NCBI RefSeq assembly: GCF_001279005.1
Contig: NZ_LGCN01000236.1
Location: 1 to 54,071 of the forward strand
Origin: Streptomyces caelestis
GTDB taxonomy: Bacteria; Actinomycetota; Actinomycetes; Streptomycetales; Streptomycetaceae
Reading direction: 5' to 3'
Length of the DNA: 54,071 nt
Shown here: one piece after another, positions 8,610 to 16,143 of the stretch
Position numbering within the stretch: the first letter of the stretch is position 1
How the letters are laid out: each line of letters starts with the position of its first letter
Notes under the pieces: generated by a model
What the model was told of the DNA's origin: nothing
Databases searched by the model: none
The model's input: only the letters and a program-made list of their open reading frames with translations
Program-made: the position numbers and the translations under genes

Positions 8610-9629
8610 TCAGACGGTGAGGCCCTTGCCGCGCAGCCACGCCATCGGGTCGATGCCCGCGGAGGAGCCGCCGGAGTGGACCTCCAGGTGGAGGTGGGCC
8701 CCGGTGGAGTTGCCGGTGGAGCCGACGCGGCCGATCACATCGCCGGTGTTGACCTTCTGGCCGACGCTGACGCTGATGGAGGACTGGTGGGCGTACCAGA
8801 TCTCGGTGCCGTCGTCGAGGGTGAGGACGGTCTTGTAGCCGTAGGAGCCGTCCCAGCCGGCGGAGGTGATCGTGCCGGTGTGGACGGCCTTGATCAGCGT
8901 GCCCGTGGGGGCGGCGAAGTCGAGGCCGGTGTGCTGGCCGGAGGACCAGTAGGCGCCGGCCTGACCGAAGGTCGAGGTGATGGTGTACGAGGAGGTCGGC
9001 AGCGCGTACTGCTTGGCCAGCTCGGCGAGGCGCTCGGCCTCGGCCTTCTTCCTGGCCTCCTCCTCGGCCTTCTCCTTGGCGGCCTCGGCCTTGGCCTTGG
9101 CCTCCTTCTCCGCCTTGGCGGCGGCCTCGGCGGCCTGCTTCTCGGCGGCGGCGACCGCCTCGGCCTCCGCCTTGCTCTCGGCCTGGGCCTGCTGCTGCTC
9201 GACCTGCGCCATGATCCGGGTGCGCAGCGCCTCACCGGCGCCGGCCGTGCCCTGCTCGGTGTCGGCGGCGGTCACGCCGAGGGTGCTGAGGGGGGTGGCC
9301 GATCCCTGGGGGGTTTCCTCGTCGGAGATGAGGGAACCCACGTTGGGGAGGTCGGGCATGGAGATGGACACCGGCGGCTTGCCGGTCTGGGCGCTCGCCA
9401 TGCCGCCGGCGCCGACGGCCGCTATGACGCCGACGCCCAGGACGGTGGAGCTGCGGGCGAGTCCGCCGCCGCGCTGCTTGGCGACACGGTGCCGGCCGCG
9501 TACGGGACGAACGGACTCCGCGGTGGGGTTCCACTCCTCGAAGGGGCCCTCGTCGGCGCGGCCGCCGCCGTAGGCGAAGGTGTCGCTCGGCTTGAACGGG
9601 GCCTCGGGGGCAGGCGGGTTGGACGCCAC
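8610..9629 (-). CDS. M23 (LytM) family cell-wall endopeptidase
   Basis: A 339-aa protein with a cytoplasmic N-terminus rich in charged residues, one membrane or signal segment at about 62-80, an Ala/Glu/Lys coiled coil at about 135-207 and a C-terminal LytM domain. Zinc ligands fit H233 and D237 (QHTGLDFAAP), H281 (YAHQ) and H314 (HLHLEV), so the domain looks catalytically complete. It should hydrolyse peptidoglycan stem peptides or cross-bridges outside the membrane. Start: GTG at 9629 with AAGGAG upstream. A c-di-AMP riboswitch lies in its leader, as is known for Streptomyces cell-wall hydrolases. It is convergent with the PrsW-like gene and stands alone. Confidence 0.92.
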   Translation of the reverse strand: MASNPPAPEAPFKPSDTFAYGGGRADEGPFEEWNPTAESVRPVRGRHRVAKQRGGGLARSSTVLGVGVIAAVGAGGMASAQTGKPPVSISMPDLPNVGSLISDEETPQGSATPLSTLGVTAADTEQGTAGAGEALRTRIMAQVEQQQAQAESKAEAEAVAAAEKQAAEAAAKAEKEAKAKAEAAKEKAEEEARKKAEAERLAELAKQYALPTSSYTITSTFGQAGAYWSSGQHTGLDFAAPTGTLIKAVHTGTITSAGWDGSYGYKTVLTLDDGTEIWYAHQSSISVSVGQKVNTGDVIGRVGSTGNSTGAHLHLEVHSGGSSAGIDPMAWLRGKGLTV

Positions 9630-9644
9630 GTGGGCGCGCTCCTT

Positions 9645-9812
9645 CCTTCCGTCTTCGCCTACCGGGTTAGCTGACGGGTTCGGAGCGGGAAGGTCTCCTA
9701 CGCGCGTATACGAGCCGTGTGGCCACGGCGGTATTCACGCGATTCACCCCATGGTGGTGGTTCCCCGGTTCCCTCGCGGGATTCGGCGCGTGCGCACGGA
9801 GCCGCCTTCTGT
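9645..9812 (-). promoter_or_regulatory. ydaO/yuaA c-di-AMP riboswitch
   Basis: Read on the minus strand, the leader of the M23 gene shows the conserved blocks of the ydaO class in order: CCGAATCCCGCGAGGGAACC, then TGGGGTGAAT, then GGAGACCTTCC, then CCGAACCCGTCAGCTAACC and GGTAGGCG. The ribosome-binding site and GTG start follow within about 40 bases. In Streptomyces this riboswitch is known to turn off peptidoglycan hydrolase genes when c-di-AMP is high. Confidence 0.93.
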
Positions 9813-9846
9813 GACGGCTGGGACGACCGCGCTGCGTTATCGAACG

Positions 9847-9874
9847 TTAATAGACGCGAGGGGCTGATTCCAAG
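9847..9874 (-). promoter_or_regulatory. Candidate promoter for the riboswitch-M23 transcript
   Basis: On the minus strand CTTGGA (9874-9869) and TATTAA (9852-9847) are separated by 16 bases, about 40 bp before the first riboswitch block. The -10 is good; the -35 is a weak match. Confidence 0.35.
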
Positions 9875-10036
9875 CCGTTCCTCTTGATCATTAACGATTT
9901 CCGGGGGGACTTAAGCGCCACGGGCGGCCAAAAACGGGCGAGTTGACCGCACCTCGGGCGGCGGACGGTTTCTGACCGTGCGTCAGTTGTTATGCGCTGC
10001 GGGGTGGCTCGCTCACGGTGGGTCAAGAACCGGGGG

Positions 10037-10076
10037 CGGAGGACGAAAACAACCGGAGGACGAAAACAACCGGAGG
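10037..10076. repeat. 17-bp tandem repeat
   Basis: Two exact copies of cggaggacgaaaacaac (10037-10053 and 10054-10070) and the start of a third, in the gap between the riboswitch promoter region and the tRNA-fMet terminator. No function is evident. Confidence 0.8.
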
Positions 10077-10084
10077 GCACAACA

Positions 10085-10119
10085 CCGAGGGCCGGAATCC
10101 TTTGGATTCCGGCCCTCGG
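10085..10119 (-). terminator. Terminator of tRNA-fMet
   Basis: A perfect 16-bp stem (ccgagggccggaatcc and its complement at 10104-10119) with a 3-base loop, beginning eight bases after the 3' end of the minus-strand tRNA. Confidence 0.85.
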
Positions 10120-10126
10120 CCTTCAG

Positions 10127-10200
10127 TAGCGGGGACAGGATTTGAACCTGCGACCTCTGGGTTATGAGCCCAGCGAGCTACCGAGCTGCTCCACCCCGCG
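10127..10200 (-). tRNA. Initiator tRNA-fMet (CAT)
   Basis: A 74-nt cloverleaf on the minus strand beginning CGCGGGGTGGAGCAGC. The anticodon loop is CTCATAA (CAT) and the T-arm GGTTCAAATCC is intact. The first base C cannot pair with T at position 72, and the anticodon stem has the three G-C pairs (GGG/CCC) typical of initiators. CCA is not encoded. A strong hairpin terminator follows. Confidence 0.96.
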
Positions 10201-10262
10201 TCTTGAGACCAGTGTACGCCATCCGCGGGACACGGCGCACACCCGTTACCGGCGGCCCGGTT

Positions 10263-11396
10263 TCAGCGGCCGAGCAGGTGGCCGTTCGGCGCCTTGGCGC
10301 GGTCCTCGTGCTCGGGCAGGACGACGACGGTGGCGCCCTCGCCGGTGAGCACGCCGGTGCCGTCGGCGCCCGCCACGAACGTGTCCGGCTCCCGCCAGGC
10401 CGTGACCACCCGCCGTACCCCCGCGTCCAGGACGAGCCGGGCGCAGGGCGCCGGCCGGGACGCGCGGTGGGCGCAGGGCTCCAGGCTGGAGTACACGGTG
10501 GCGGTGGCGAGCCGGGGGTCCGTGGGATCGGCCTTGGCGAGCGCGGCCTCCTCCGCGTGCACCACCGGGTCGGCGCCCTCGCGGGAGTGGCCGCGCGCCA
10601 GCTCCGTGCCGTCGGCGGCCACCACGACCGCGCCCACGCTGAACGCCGTCTCCGAGGGCGGGCACTCCGCGGCCAGCTCGCAGGCGAGGGCCAGCCAGTG
10701 GTGGTCGGCGGCGGAGGGCAGCGGGCCGGCGCCGGGTGCGGTGGGTTCGTAGCGCATCAGGACGACGTCGCCGACCGGGCGGCTCTCGACCAGTCGCAGC
10801 CGGCCGCCCTGGTAGGAGCCGGGGCCGAAGAGGCGGGGGGCCCGCGGGTCGCCGACGAACAGCGGGGCGAGGACCAGCTGGAGCTCGTCGGCCAGTCCCT
10901 CGGTGAGGAGCTGGGTGTGGATCGTGCCGCCGCCCTCGACCATGAGCCGCCGGACCCCTCGCTCGGCGTACAGGTGCTCAAGGAGTCGCCGCCAGTCGAG
11001 CCCGGCGCCGAGCGGGACGACGTCGGCGGCGAGACCGAGGGCGTGGGCGCGCCCGGCGCCCTCGTCGGTCGTGTAGAGGACCTTCTCGCCGCCGGTGTGC
11101 CAGAACCGGGCCGCCGGGTCCAGGTCGCCGGAGCCGCTGACGGCGACCTTGAGCGGGTACTCGGTCTGGCCCCCGGCGAGGCGGGCGGCGCGCCGCTCTG
11201 GCGAGTTGACCAGCAGCCGGGGGTTGTCGGCGCGGATCGTGCCGGCGCCGACCAGGATGGCGTCCACGGACGCCCGTACCTCGTCGACCCGGTCGAAGTC
11301 GGCCGGGCCGGACAGCAGCAGCCGTTCGGGGCCGGTGTCGTCCAGGTAGCCGTCGAGGGAGACGGCGGCGGACAGCAGGACGTACGGGTGGGGCAT
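10263..11396 (-). CDS. RibD-like reductase-deaminase with reversed domain order
   Basis: A 377-aa protein with two domains of riboflavin biosynthesis. Residues 1-215 match the RibD C-terminal reductase/DHFR-like fold (LSAAVSLDGYLDD, DAILVGAGTIRADNPRL, LMVEGGG, LAPLFVG). Residues about 228-350 match the cytidine-deaminase-like zinc domain, with HAE at 280-282, PC at 307-308 and C318. In E. coli RibD the deaminase comes first, so the order is reversed here. Both active sites look intact, suggesting sequential deamination and reduction of a pyrimidine intermediate, but a different substrate is possible since no other rib gene is near. ATG at 11396 has only a weak AGGA site. Confidence 0.8.
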   Translation of the reverse strand: MPHPYVLLSAAVSLDGYLDDTGPERLLLSGPADFDRVDEVRASVDAILVGAGTIRADNPRLLVNSPERRAARLAGGQTEYPLKVAVSGSGDLDPAARFWHTGGEKVLYTTDEGAGRAHALGLAADVVPLGAGLDWRRLLEHLYAERGVRRLMVEGGGTIHTQLLTEGLADELQLVLAPLFVGDPRAPRLFGPGSYQGGRLRLVESRPVGDVVLMRYEPTAPGAGPLPSAADHHWLALACELAAECPPSETAFSVGAVVVAADGTELARGHSREGADPVVHAEEAALAKADPTDPRLATATVYSSLEPCAHRASRPAPCARLVLDAGVRRVVTAWREPDTFVAGADGTGVLTGEGATVVVLPEHEDRAKAPNGHLLGR

Positions 11397-11469
11397 CGGT
11401 TCCTACTTCCAGGGGGCGGGCCTGTGGGCGTCCAGTCTGACAACGGGTGCGGCAGGCCCTCGCGCCGGT

Positions 11470-12129
11470 TCAGGGCTCGATCAGCCCCACGCGGATGGCG
11501 TACCGGGTGAGTTCCAGGCGGTCCCTCAGGCCGAGCTTGGCCAGCAGGTTGGCGCGGTGCCGCTCCACGGTCTTCGGGCTGATGACGAGGAGACCGGCGA
11601 TCTGCTGCGAGGTGTGGCCCTCGGCGACCAGCTTCAGGATCTCCTCCTCGCGGTCGGTGATCGCCTTGGCCGGCAGGGTACGGCCCTCCCGCGCCAGATC
11701 GAGGTAGTTGTGGATGAGGGCGTTGACGGCGCCGGGATAGAGGAACGGCTCGCCGCGCATGGTGGCGTGACAGGCCTCGACGAGGTCGCGGTCGGCCACG
11801 GACTTCAGGACGTAGCCGGAGGCCCCGGCGGCGAGCGCCTCGAAGAAGAACTGCTCGTTGTCGTACATGGTCAGGATGAGGATGCGCGTCTCCGGCAGGG
11901 AGCGGGAGAGCTCGCGGGCCGCCTGGAGGCCGGTGCGGCGGGGCATCGCGATGTCCAGGATGGCCAGGTCGGGGCGGTGCTCCTGGGCCTGCTCGAGGGC
12001 TTCGGCGCCGTCGGCGGCCTCGGCGACGACGGTCAGGTCCGGTTCGCCGTCGAGGATGAGGCGGACCCCCCGGCGGACCAGCGCGTGGTCGTCGGCGAGC
12101 AGGATGCGGGTGGGGGCCGGGTCGGTCAT
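11470..12129 (-). CDS. NarL/LuxR-family response regulator
   Basis: A 219-aa response regulator. The receiver domain has the acidic pocket LADDH (11-15) and phospho-acceptor D59 (AILDIAMP), with the conserved Thr/Lys region (ILILTMYD, YVLKSV). The C-terminal LuxR-type helix-turn-helix lies at about 150-215 (ITDREEEILKLVAEGHTSQQIAGLL, SPKTVERHRANLLAKLGL in part). It lies 31 bases downstream of the histidine kinase on the same strand, so the two form a two-component system. The signal and target genes are not evident. Confidence 0.92.
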   Translation of the reverse strand: MTDPAPTRILLADDHALVRRGVRLILDGEPDLTVVAEAADGAEALEQAQEHRPDLAILDIAMPRRTGLQAARELSRSLPETRILILTMYDNEQFFFEALAAGASGYVLKSVADRDLVEACHATMRGEPFLYPGAVNALIHNYLDLAREGRTLPAKAITDREEEILKLVAEGHTSQQIAGLLVISPKTVERHRANLLAKLGLRDRLELTRYAIRVGLIEP

Positions 12130-12160
12130 GTGTCAGCGTTTCCGGTCGAGGGGGCGTCGG

Positions 12161-13156
12161 TCACGGTGGTGGGGCGTGCGCGGATTCCCGTACGGGGACG
12201 AGGGCGTGTGCGGGGAGACGGGCCGGGACGGGAACGGCCAGGCGTACCTCGGTGCCGCCGCCGTCGGCGCGGTCCACGGTCAGGCGGGCGCCGACGAGCA
12301 GGGCGCGCTCCCGCATGCCGCGGATGCCGGCGCCCTCCTGGGCGACGCCGATGCCGCGGCCGTCGTCCCGGACGCGGAGTTCGACACCGCCGGGCGCGCG
12401 GCGCAGGGCGAGCTCGGCGCGGCGGGCCCGGGCGTGGCGGGCGGTGTTGGTGAGGCCTTCCTGGGCGACCCGGTAGAGGACCAGTTCGGTCTCCCGGTCC
12501 AGCTCGGGCAGGTCCGCGTCGAGGCAGTGCTGGACGCTCAGCCCGGGCCCGCCGAACTCGGTGGCGAGGGCCTTGAGCGCGCTGGCGAGCCCGAGCTCGT
12601 CCAGCACGCCGGGGCGCAGCCGGCGGGCGATGCGCCGGATCTCCTCGAGGCTCGCCCGGGTGGTCTCCTGCACCTGGCGCAGTTCCTCGCGCAGTCCGGG
12701 CGGGGCGTGGTCGGCGGTGCGCTTGAGCTGGAGCAGCACGGCGGTGAGGGACTGGCCGACCTCGTCGTGCAGCTCGCGGGCGACGCGCCGGCGCTCGGCC
12801 TCCTGCGCGGACAGGGCGCGGGCGCTGCTCGTGGCGCGCTCGTCCTCCAGCCGGTCCAGCATGGTGTTGAACGTGGTGATCAGCTCGGCGATCTCACCGC
12901 GTCCGCCGACCGCCGGGCGGTGTCCGGGGCGGAGCAGGTCCGTCGTCGTCATCGCGCGGGTCAGGCGCTGGAGCGGGGCGAGGCCCACGCGGAGCAGCAG
13001 CGCGTTGGCGACGAGCATGGCGGCCAGCCCCGCCGTGAGGACCGCGGCCTCGGTGAGCAGGACCGGGGTGGACACGGTGACGGGTCCCAGCAGCAGGGCC
13101 GTGGCCACGATGAGCACGACGGCGTTCAGCAGGAAGATCCGCCAGAACAGAGGCAC
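12161..13156 (-). CDS. NarX/LiaS-type sensor histidine kinase
   Basis: A 331-aa membrane kinase. Two predicted membrane helices (about 5-25 and 34-56) are joined by a very short loop, followed by a HAMP linker (about 57-108). The HisKA_3 dimerisation motif RRVARELHDEVGQSL has phospho-acceptor H130, and the ATPase domain has EGLTNTARHA and DDGRGIG. With so little extracytoplasmic sequence it probably senses something within or near the membrane, like intramembrane-sensing kinases. Start: GTG at 13156 with GGAGG nine bases upstream. It partners the response regulator just downstream. Confidence 0.9.
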   Translation of the reverse strand: MPLFWRIFLLNAVVLIVATALLLGPVTVSTPVLLTEAAVLTAGLAAMLVANALLLRVGLAPLQRLTRAMTTTDLLRPGHRPAVGGRGEIAELITTFNTMLDRLEDERATSSARALSAQEAERRRVARELHDEVGQSLTAVLLQLKRTADHAPPGLREELRQVQETTRASLEEIRRIARRLRPGVLDELGLASALKALATEFGGPGLSVQHCLDADLPELDRETELVLYRVAQEGLTNTARHARARRAELALRRAPGGVELRVRDDGRGIGVAQEGAGIRGMRERALLVGARLTVDRADGGGTEVRLAVPVPARLPAHALVPVRESAHAPPP

Positions 13157-13571
13157 CCCGTACCGCCTCCTCGCCGTCGGCCGCTCGCCACGGGCTCCCG
13201 GTGCGGGAGCCCGACGGCCCGCGGTCCGGGGGCGCGGCGCGGGCCGTCACTCTTAGCGTGTGCGCCGAGCGGTCCCCGCGCCATCGGTGACAACCCCCAT
13301 TTCTCCCCGGCCGCCCGGCCGGCCGGGCGGCCCGTGCAGGCAGTGGCCCCCGGGGCGGATGGGGCCCGCGACGGATGGTGGCGGGCGGTGGTGGTGGGCG
13401 ACGCTGGAGTCTGTCGCACCGGGTGGGTGACGACGTCGGCGGGCGGGCAAACTCCTTTGTACCGCGCCGAGTTCGCGGCAGGCCGACGGTCGGGCCGATG
13501 ACGCCCCGGTGTCACGGACCGATGGCCGTCGACGGTGCCACCGGGCGGCCGCCCCCTGGGAAGGAGGAGCC
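13157..13571. other. Divergent promoter region with 24-bp palindrome
   Basis: The gap between the kinase and the divergent small membrane-protein gene contains no convincing gene. It has a perfect GC-only palindrome at 13309-13332, two 12-base arms beginning ggccgcccggcc, that could form a cruciform or terminator. No clear promoter pair was found. Confidence 0.45.
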
Positions 13572-13844
13572 GTGCCCCAGTCCGACGACGAGCGTCTGGT
13601 CGACCTCGCGGCCCGTCTCGAACGCGAGGACCCCCGTTCCGTCCGCCCGCTCCCCGAAAGCCGTCCGGTGCGCCCCCGCGCGTACCGGCGCACGGGCGCC
13701 TGGTGCGCGCTGGCCATCGGGGTGGTCATGCTCGCCGCGGGTGTCGTCGTCCCCGACGGCCTCCTCATCGCGGCGGGCCTGGTCCTCGCCGGGATCGCCG
13801 TGCAGCTCCTCGACCCGGACCGGGACGGGCGCCCCGTGGAATGA
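13572..13844 (+). CDS. Small DUF3040-like membrane protein
   Basis: A 90-aa protein. The N-terminal MPQSDDERLVDLAARLERED resembles the start of DUF3040 proteins, which are small actinobacterial membrane proteins of unknown function. One or two hydrophobic segments lie at about 42-78, and the C-terminus is acidic. Start: GTG at 13572 preceded by AAGGAGG. A strong terminator begins six bases after the stop, so it is a one-gene transcript. The function is unknown. Confidence 0.75.
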   Translation: MPQSDDERLVDLAARLEREDPRSVRPLPESRPVRPRAYRRTGAWCALAIGVVMLAAGVVVPDGLLIAAGLVLAGIAVQLLDPDRDGRPVE

Positions 13845-13850
13845 CGCGGC

Positions 13851-13878
13851 GCCCGAGCCGGCCGAAGCCGGTTCGGGC
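13851..13878. terminator. Terminator hairpin
   Basis: gcccgagccggc-CGAA-gccggttcgggc, 12 pairs with one G-T pair and a stable tetraloop, six bases after the DUF3040-like stop. A very similar hairpin with the same CGAA loop follows tRNA-Lys at 19042-19075. Confidence 0.8.
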
Positions 13879-13911
13879 GCCGCGCGGCAGGTCGGGGGCG
13901 ATGTGCCGTTC

Positions 13912-13968
13912 CTGTCATCGGCAGGACCTGGGGACTCGAACCCACTGCCCATGGGTCAGAAGCCCTGG
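13912..13968 (-). pseudogene. tRNA 3'-half relic (attachment-site-like)
   Basis: On the minus strand this reads as the 3' half of a tRNA: an anticodon arm GGGCTTCTGACCC, a variable region, the T-arm core GTGGGTTCGAGTCCC and an acceptor-like end CAGGTCCTGCC. No D-arm or 5' acceptor strand precedes it. By eye about 39 of 48 bases match the 3' half of tRNA-Lys(TTT) at 19116-19188, mostly with transitions, and the orientation is the same. It looks like a diverged copy left by integration of an element into tRNA-Lys. Confidence 0.7.
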
Positions 13969-14877
13969 TGGGGGTGGGGTGGCGGCCCCTCGTGCGGTCG
14001 GGGCAGTCGTCGTCGGGACGGCTCGGCGACTCACCCGCTGTCGTCTCACCTCTCCGTGGAACACGTGGAGGGGCCTCGGTGCCGTACGGCACCGAGGCCC
14101 CGAAGGAACTGCAACACCATCTGCCGGCCCTAGTACTGCGCCGGCCTTCTGTTTCCGCACAGCCGCCCGATACTCCGGCGGGGGTGCGGGGATCGCGGAT
14201 ACGTGACCGGAGACCACCTGCCTATCGATGTCCTGCGGTACCCGGGCTCACGCCTTCCGCCCGGGCGATCCTGATGGCGCTCGACTCCTCCGTTCTTCCC
14301 TCTGAACCCATCACGTGCGAACGGGACCGTGTACTGCTTGTCCCGCCGATACTGCGGCCGCGTCCACCGCGGCCCTGCTCATGGCGGCCCCTCATCACTG
14401 CGGGCCGCCCGGTCCGGTCGTCAGTCCCGTCGCCGTCATACGACCACCTGGCTTCGAAACTCCACCACCGCACCGTCATGCGGGTACCACTGCCCGGCAG
14501 TTCGTGTCTGCCGGGCCTTGCTCGATCTCGGCTACGGGAAAAACCATAATCATGCGAACACCGAATGTCTACTTCGACAAGCACAGATTTTGGCGCGTCC
14601 GATCATGAGGTATCCCCCTGGGCCGGTCCGCGAACGCTCGGGGCCGCCCGTGGCGCAGGTCCGGCGGACGGGGGAGGCCCGGAGCCGTCCGCCGGACTTC
14701 CCGTGACGCCGTCGGTCGGCGCGGCACCCGGGGTTCTCAGCCCTCCACGGTCCTGATCGCGCCCTATGGCCCGTGACCGACGCCCCGCGGTGCCGGAGGA
14801 GCCGTGTGCGCCCCGTCTTGCCGGACAGTGTCACCACCCGAGCCGCCCGGACGGGCCGACGCATAGAATGCGATCTC
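13969..14877. other. Gene-poor stretch at the left end of the island
   Basis: About 900 bases with lower and less periodic GC than the flanks. Several overlapping frames exist, such as 14222-14584 on the minus strand, but none shows a family, a good ribosome-binding site and codon bias together. The only clear element is the hairpin at 14070-14101. It looks like decayed sequence. Confidence 0.5.
14070..14101. terminator. Terminator-like hairpin
   Basis: A perfect 14-bp stem ggggcctcggtgcc with loop GTAC and its complement. No intact gene ends beside it, so it may be left over from a lost gene. Confidence 0.6.
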
Positions 14878-15237
14878 ATGCCGAAGCCTGACGATCTGAT
14901 CATTGACATCGCCGCCCTCGTGGAGTCCGGGCAGAGCAATCAGATGTCCCTGACCGTGGTCGCCGGTGGTGCTGTCATCACCGGTCGCCTGGCCCCGGAA
15001 GCCGTGTGGCGGCAGAGGGTGTCGGAGGTGCTGACGGATTCCGCGCAGCTGGGCGATTTCTCCGTCGTCTTCGGCGCCCCCGCGAAGAAGGACGGACCGC
15101 CCACGCATCTGCACTTCCACGTCGCGCGGATCCTTCAGGGCACGGTGGGGATCCCGGAGACGGGCGGGATGTACCGCATCGCGATCGAGGACGTCAGCGC
15201 CTGGACCGTGGGCGACTTCAGCTACTCCGACCACTGA
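14878..15237 (+). CDS. Conserved small protein, possibly GvpU-like
   Basis: A 119-aa soluble protein with good codon bias. The segment MSLTVVAGGAVITGRL is reminiscent of the GvpU gas-vesicle accessory family (hydrophobic strand, then G.L.SG-like turn), but this is from memory of the family and is tentative. No other gas-vesicle gene is in the window. ATG at 14878 has no ribosome-binding site. TAGAAT at 14864-14869 could be a -10 element only nine bases before the start, suggesting a leaderless mRNA. It ends at a strong bidirectional terminator shared with the convergent SCO5918-family operon. Confidence 0.6.
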   Translation: MPKPDDLIIDIAALVESGQSNQMSLTVVAGGAVITGRLAPEAVWRQRVSEVLTDSAQLGDFSVVFGAPAKKDGPPTHLHFHVARILQGTVGIPETGGMYRIAIEDVSAWTVGDFSYSDH

Positions 15238-15273
15238 CCCACCGCCGCGCCGAGAGCGGCACGTCACGCGGTG

Positions 15274-15309
15274 AGGGCCCTGCCGGCACGTGCCGGCAGG
15301 GCCCTTTCT
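15274..15309. terminator. Bidirectional terminator
   Basis: A perfect palindrome with 16-base arms (agggccctgccggcac) followed by TTCTGTT. It lies between the convergent 14878-15237 gene and the minus-strand helicase/CBS/SCO5918 group. Confidence 0.85.
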
Positions 15310-15334
15310 GTTCGACTCCCGCTCGTCCCGCCGA

Positions 15335-15643
15335 TCAGCCGGACAGGGGGATGCCCAGCATCGCGGAAGCCCGCTGCACCGGGCTTTCCTCGCACGCGGG
15401 TGCGGCCTCGGGAAGGACCCGGCAGGTGAAGCCGAGCCGGGACATGGCCCGGAGCACCTCGCCGGCGCTGAAATCGCGGCGGTCCTGGCGGGTGACGACC
15501 TCGCCGACCTGCTTGACGGGGTAGTGGCGTCGTCCGATGATCACGGACTCGCCGGTGACCGGTTCGGGCTTGACGCCCTTCATCGATTCCAGCACGCCGC
15601 TCTTGGTCAGATCGAACGGGAAGCGGGCGATGACACAGCGCAT
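15335..15643 (-). CDS. SCO5918-family protein
   Basis: A 102-aa protein beginning MRCVIARFPFDLTKSGVL, with IIGRRHYPVKQVGEVVTRQD in the middle. I recognise this as the small actinobacterial family named after SCO5918, of unknown function. As I recall, in S. coelicolor the family sits with a DEAD-box helicase and a cold-shock protein, which is the neighbourhood seen here, so a role in RNA metabolism or cold response is a reasonable inference. Start: ATG at 15643 with GAGG close upstream. It lies 50 bases after the CBS-domain gene on the same strand and is the last gene of the group. Confidence 0.75.
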   Translation of the reverse strand: MRCVIARFPFDLTKSGVLESMKGVKPEPVTGESVIIGRRHYPVKQVGEVVTRQDRRDFSAGEVLRAMSRLGFTCRVLPEAAPACEESPVQRASAMLGIPLSG

Positions 15644-15693
15644 GATGCCTCACGGGGGAGAAGGGGAGACGGGACCGACCGCCGTGAAGCGGT

Positions 15694-16098
15694 TCAGCGG
15701 GAGAGTGCGAGGACGCCCAGGGCATTGCCTTGTTCGTCGACCACGGGCAGGGCGCCGAGCCGACGGCGCCGCATCGCACGCTCGGCTTCGGTCCTCGTGG
15801 TCAGCGGTGAGGCGAAGGGAGCGATGACGTCGACGATGTCACGCAGACGGATCCGGTCCGTGGATCCGGAGCTGTCACGGACGACCGTGAGCCGGGCCCG
15901 GGTGACCAGGCCTGTGCACAGACCGTCATCGTCGCAGACGACCAGGTGCCCCGTACGGGCGGCGGCCATCACGGCCAGTGCCACCTCCACGGTCATGTCC
16001 TCCCAGACCTGCGGTCCGGCCGCGTCCATGGTGTCGGCCACCGTGCTGTGCACGCGGTGGGCGCTTGCCGGGCGGAACTGCGTCTGGACCAGCGTCAA
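15694..16098 (-). CDS. CBS-domain protein
   Basis: A 134-aa protein made of two CBS motifs: first about 20-78 (TVADTMD, ALAVMAAARTGHLVVCDDDG, GLVTRARL), second about 85-134 (DVIAPFASPL, AERAMRRRRLGALPVVDEQG, LGVLALS). A CBS pair usually binds an adenosine nucleotide. There is no other domain, so it may act as a stand-alone sensor partnered with another protein. Start: TTG at 16098 with GGAGG six bases upstream, which outweighs the rare start codon. It follows the original helicase stop by 45 bases, so it was probably cotranscribed with the helicase. Confidence 0.8.
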   Translation of the reverse strand: MTLVQTQFRPASAHRVHSTVADTMDAAGPQVWEDMTVEVALAVMAAARTGHLVVCDDDGLCTGLVTRARLTVVRDSSGSTDRIRLRDIVDVIAPFASPLTTRTEAERAMRRRRLGALPVVDEQGNALGVLALSR

Positions 16099-16143
16099 AG
16101 GGTGCCTCCTGCGGGGTGGGTCGGCTTCCTGCTCTCGAAGGTT

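Noticed and set aside
13309..13332. The 24-bp GC palindrome as a telomere- or plasmid-type element
   Set aside because: It is an isolated GC-only palindrome in an intergenic gap with no partner features; a terminator or chance palindrome is more likely.
14222..14608. Overlapping frames of about 100 codons in the gene-poor stretch
   Set aside because: No recognisable family, start site or consistent GC3; more likely decayed DNA.
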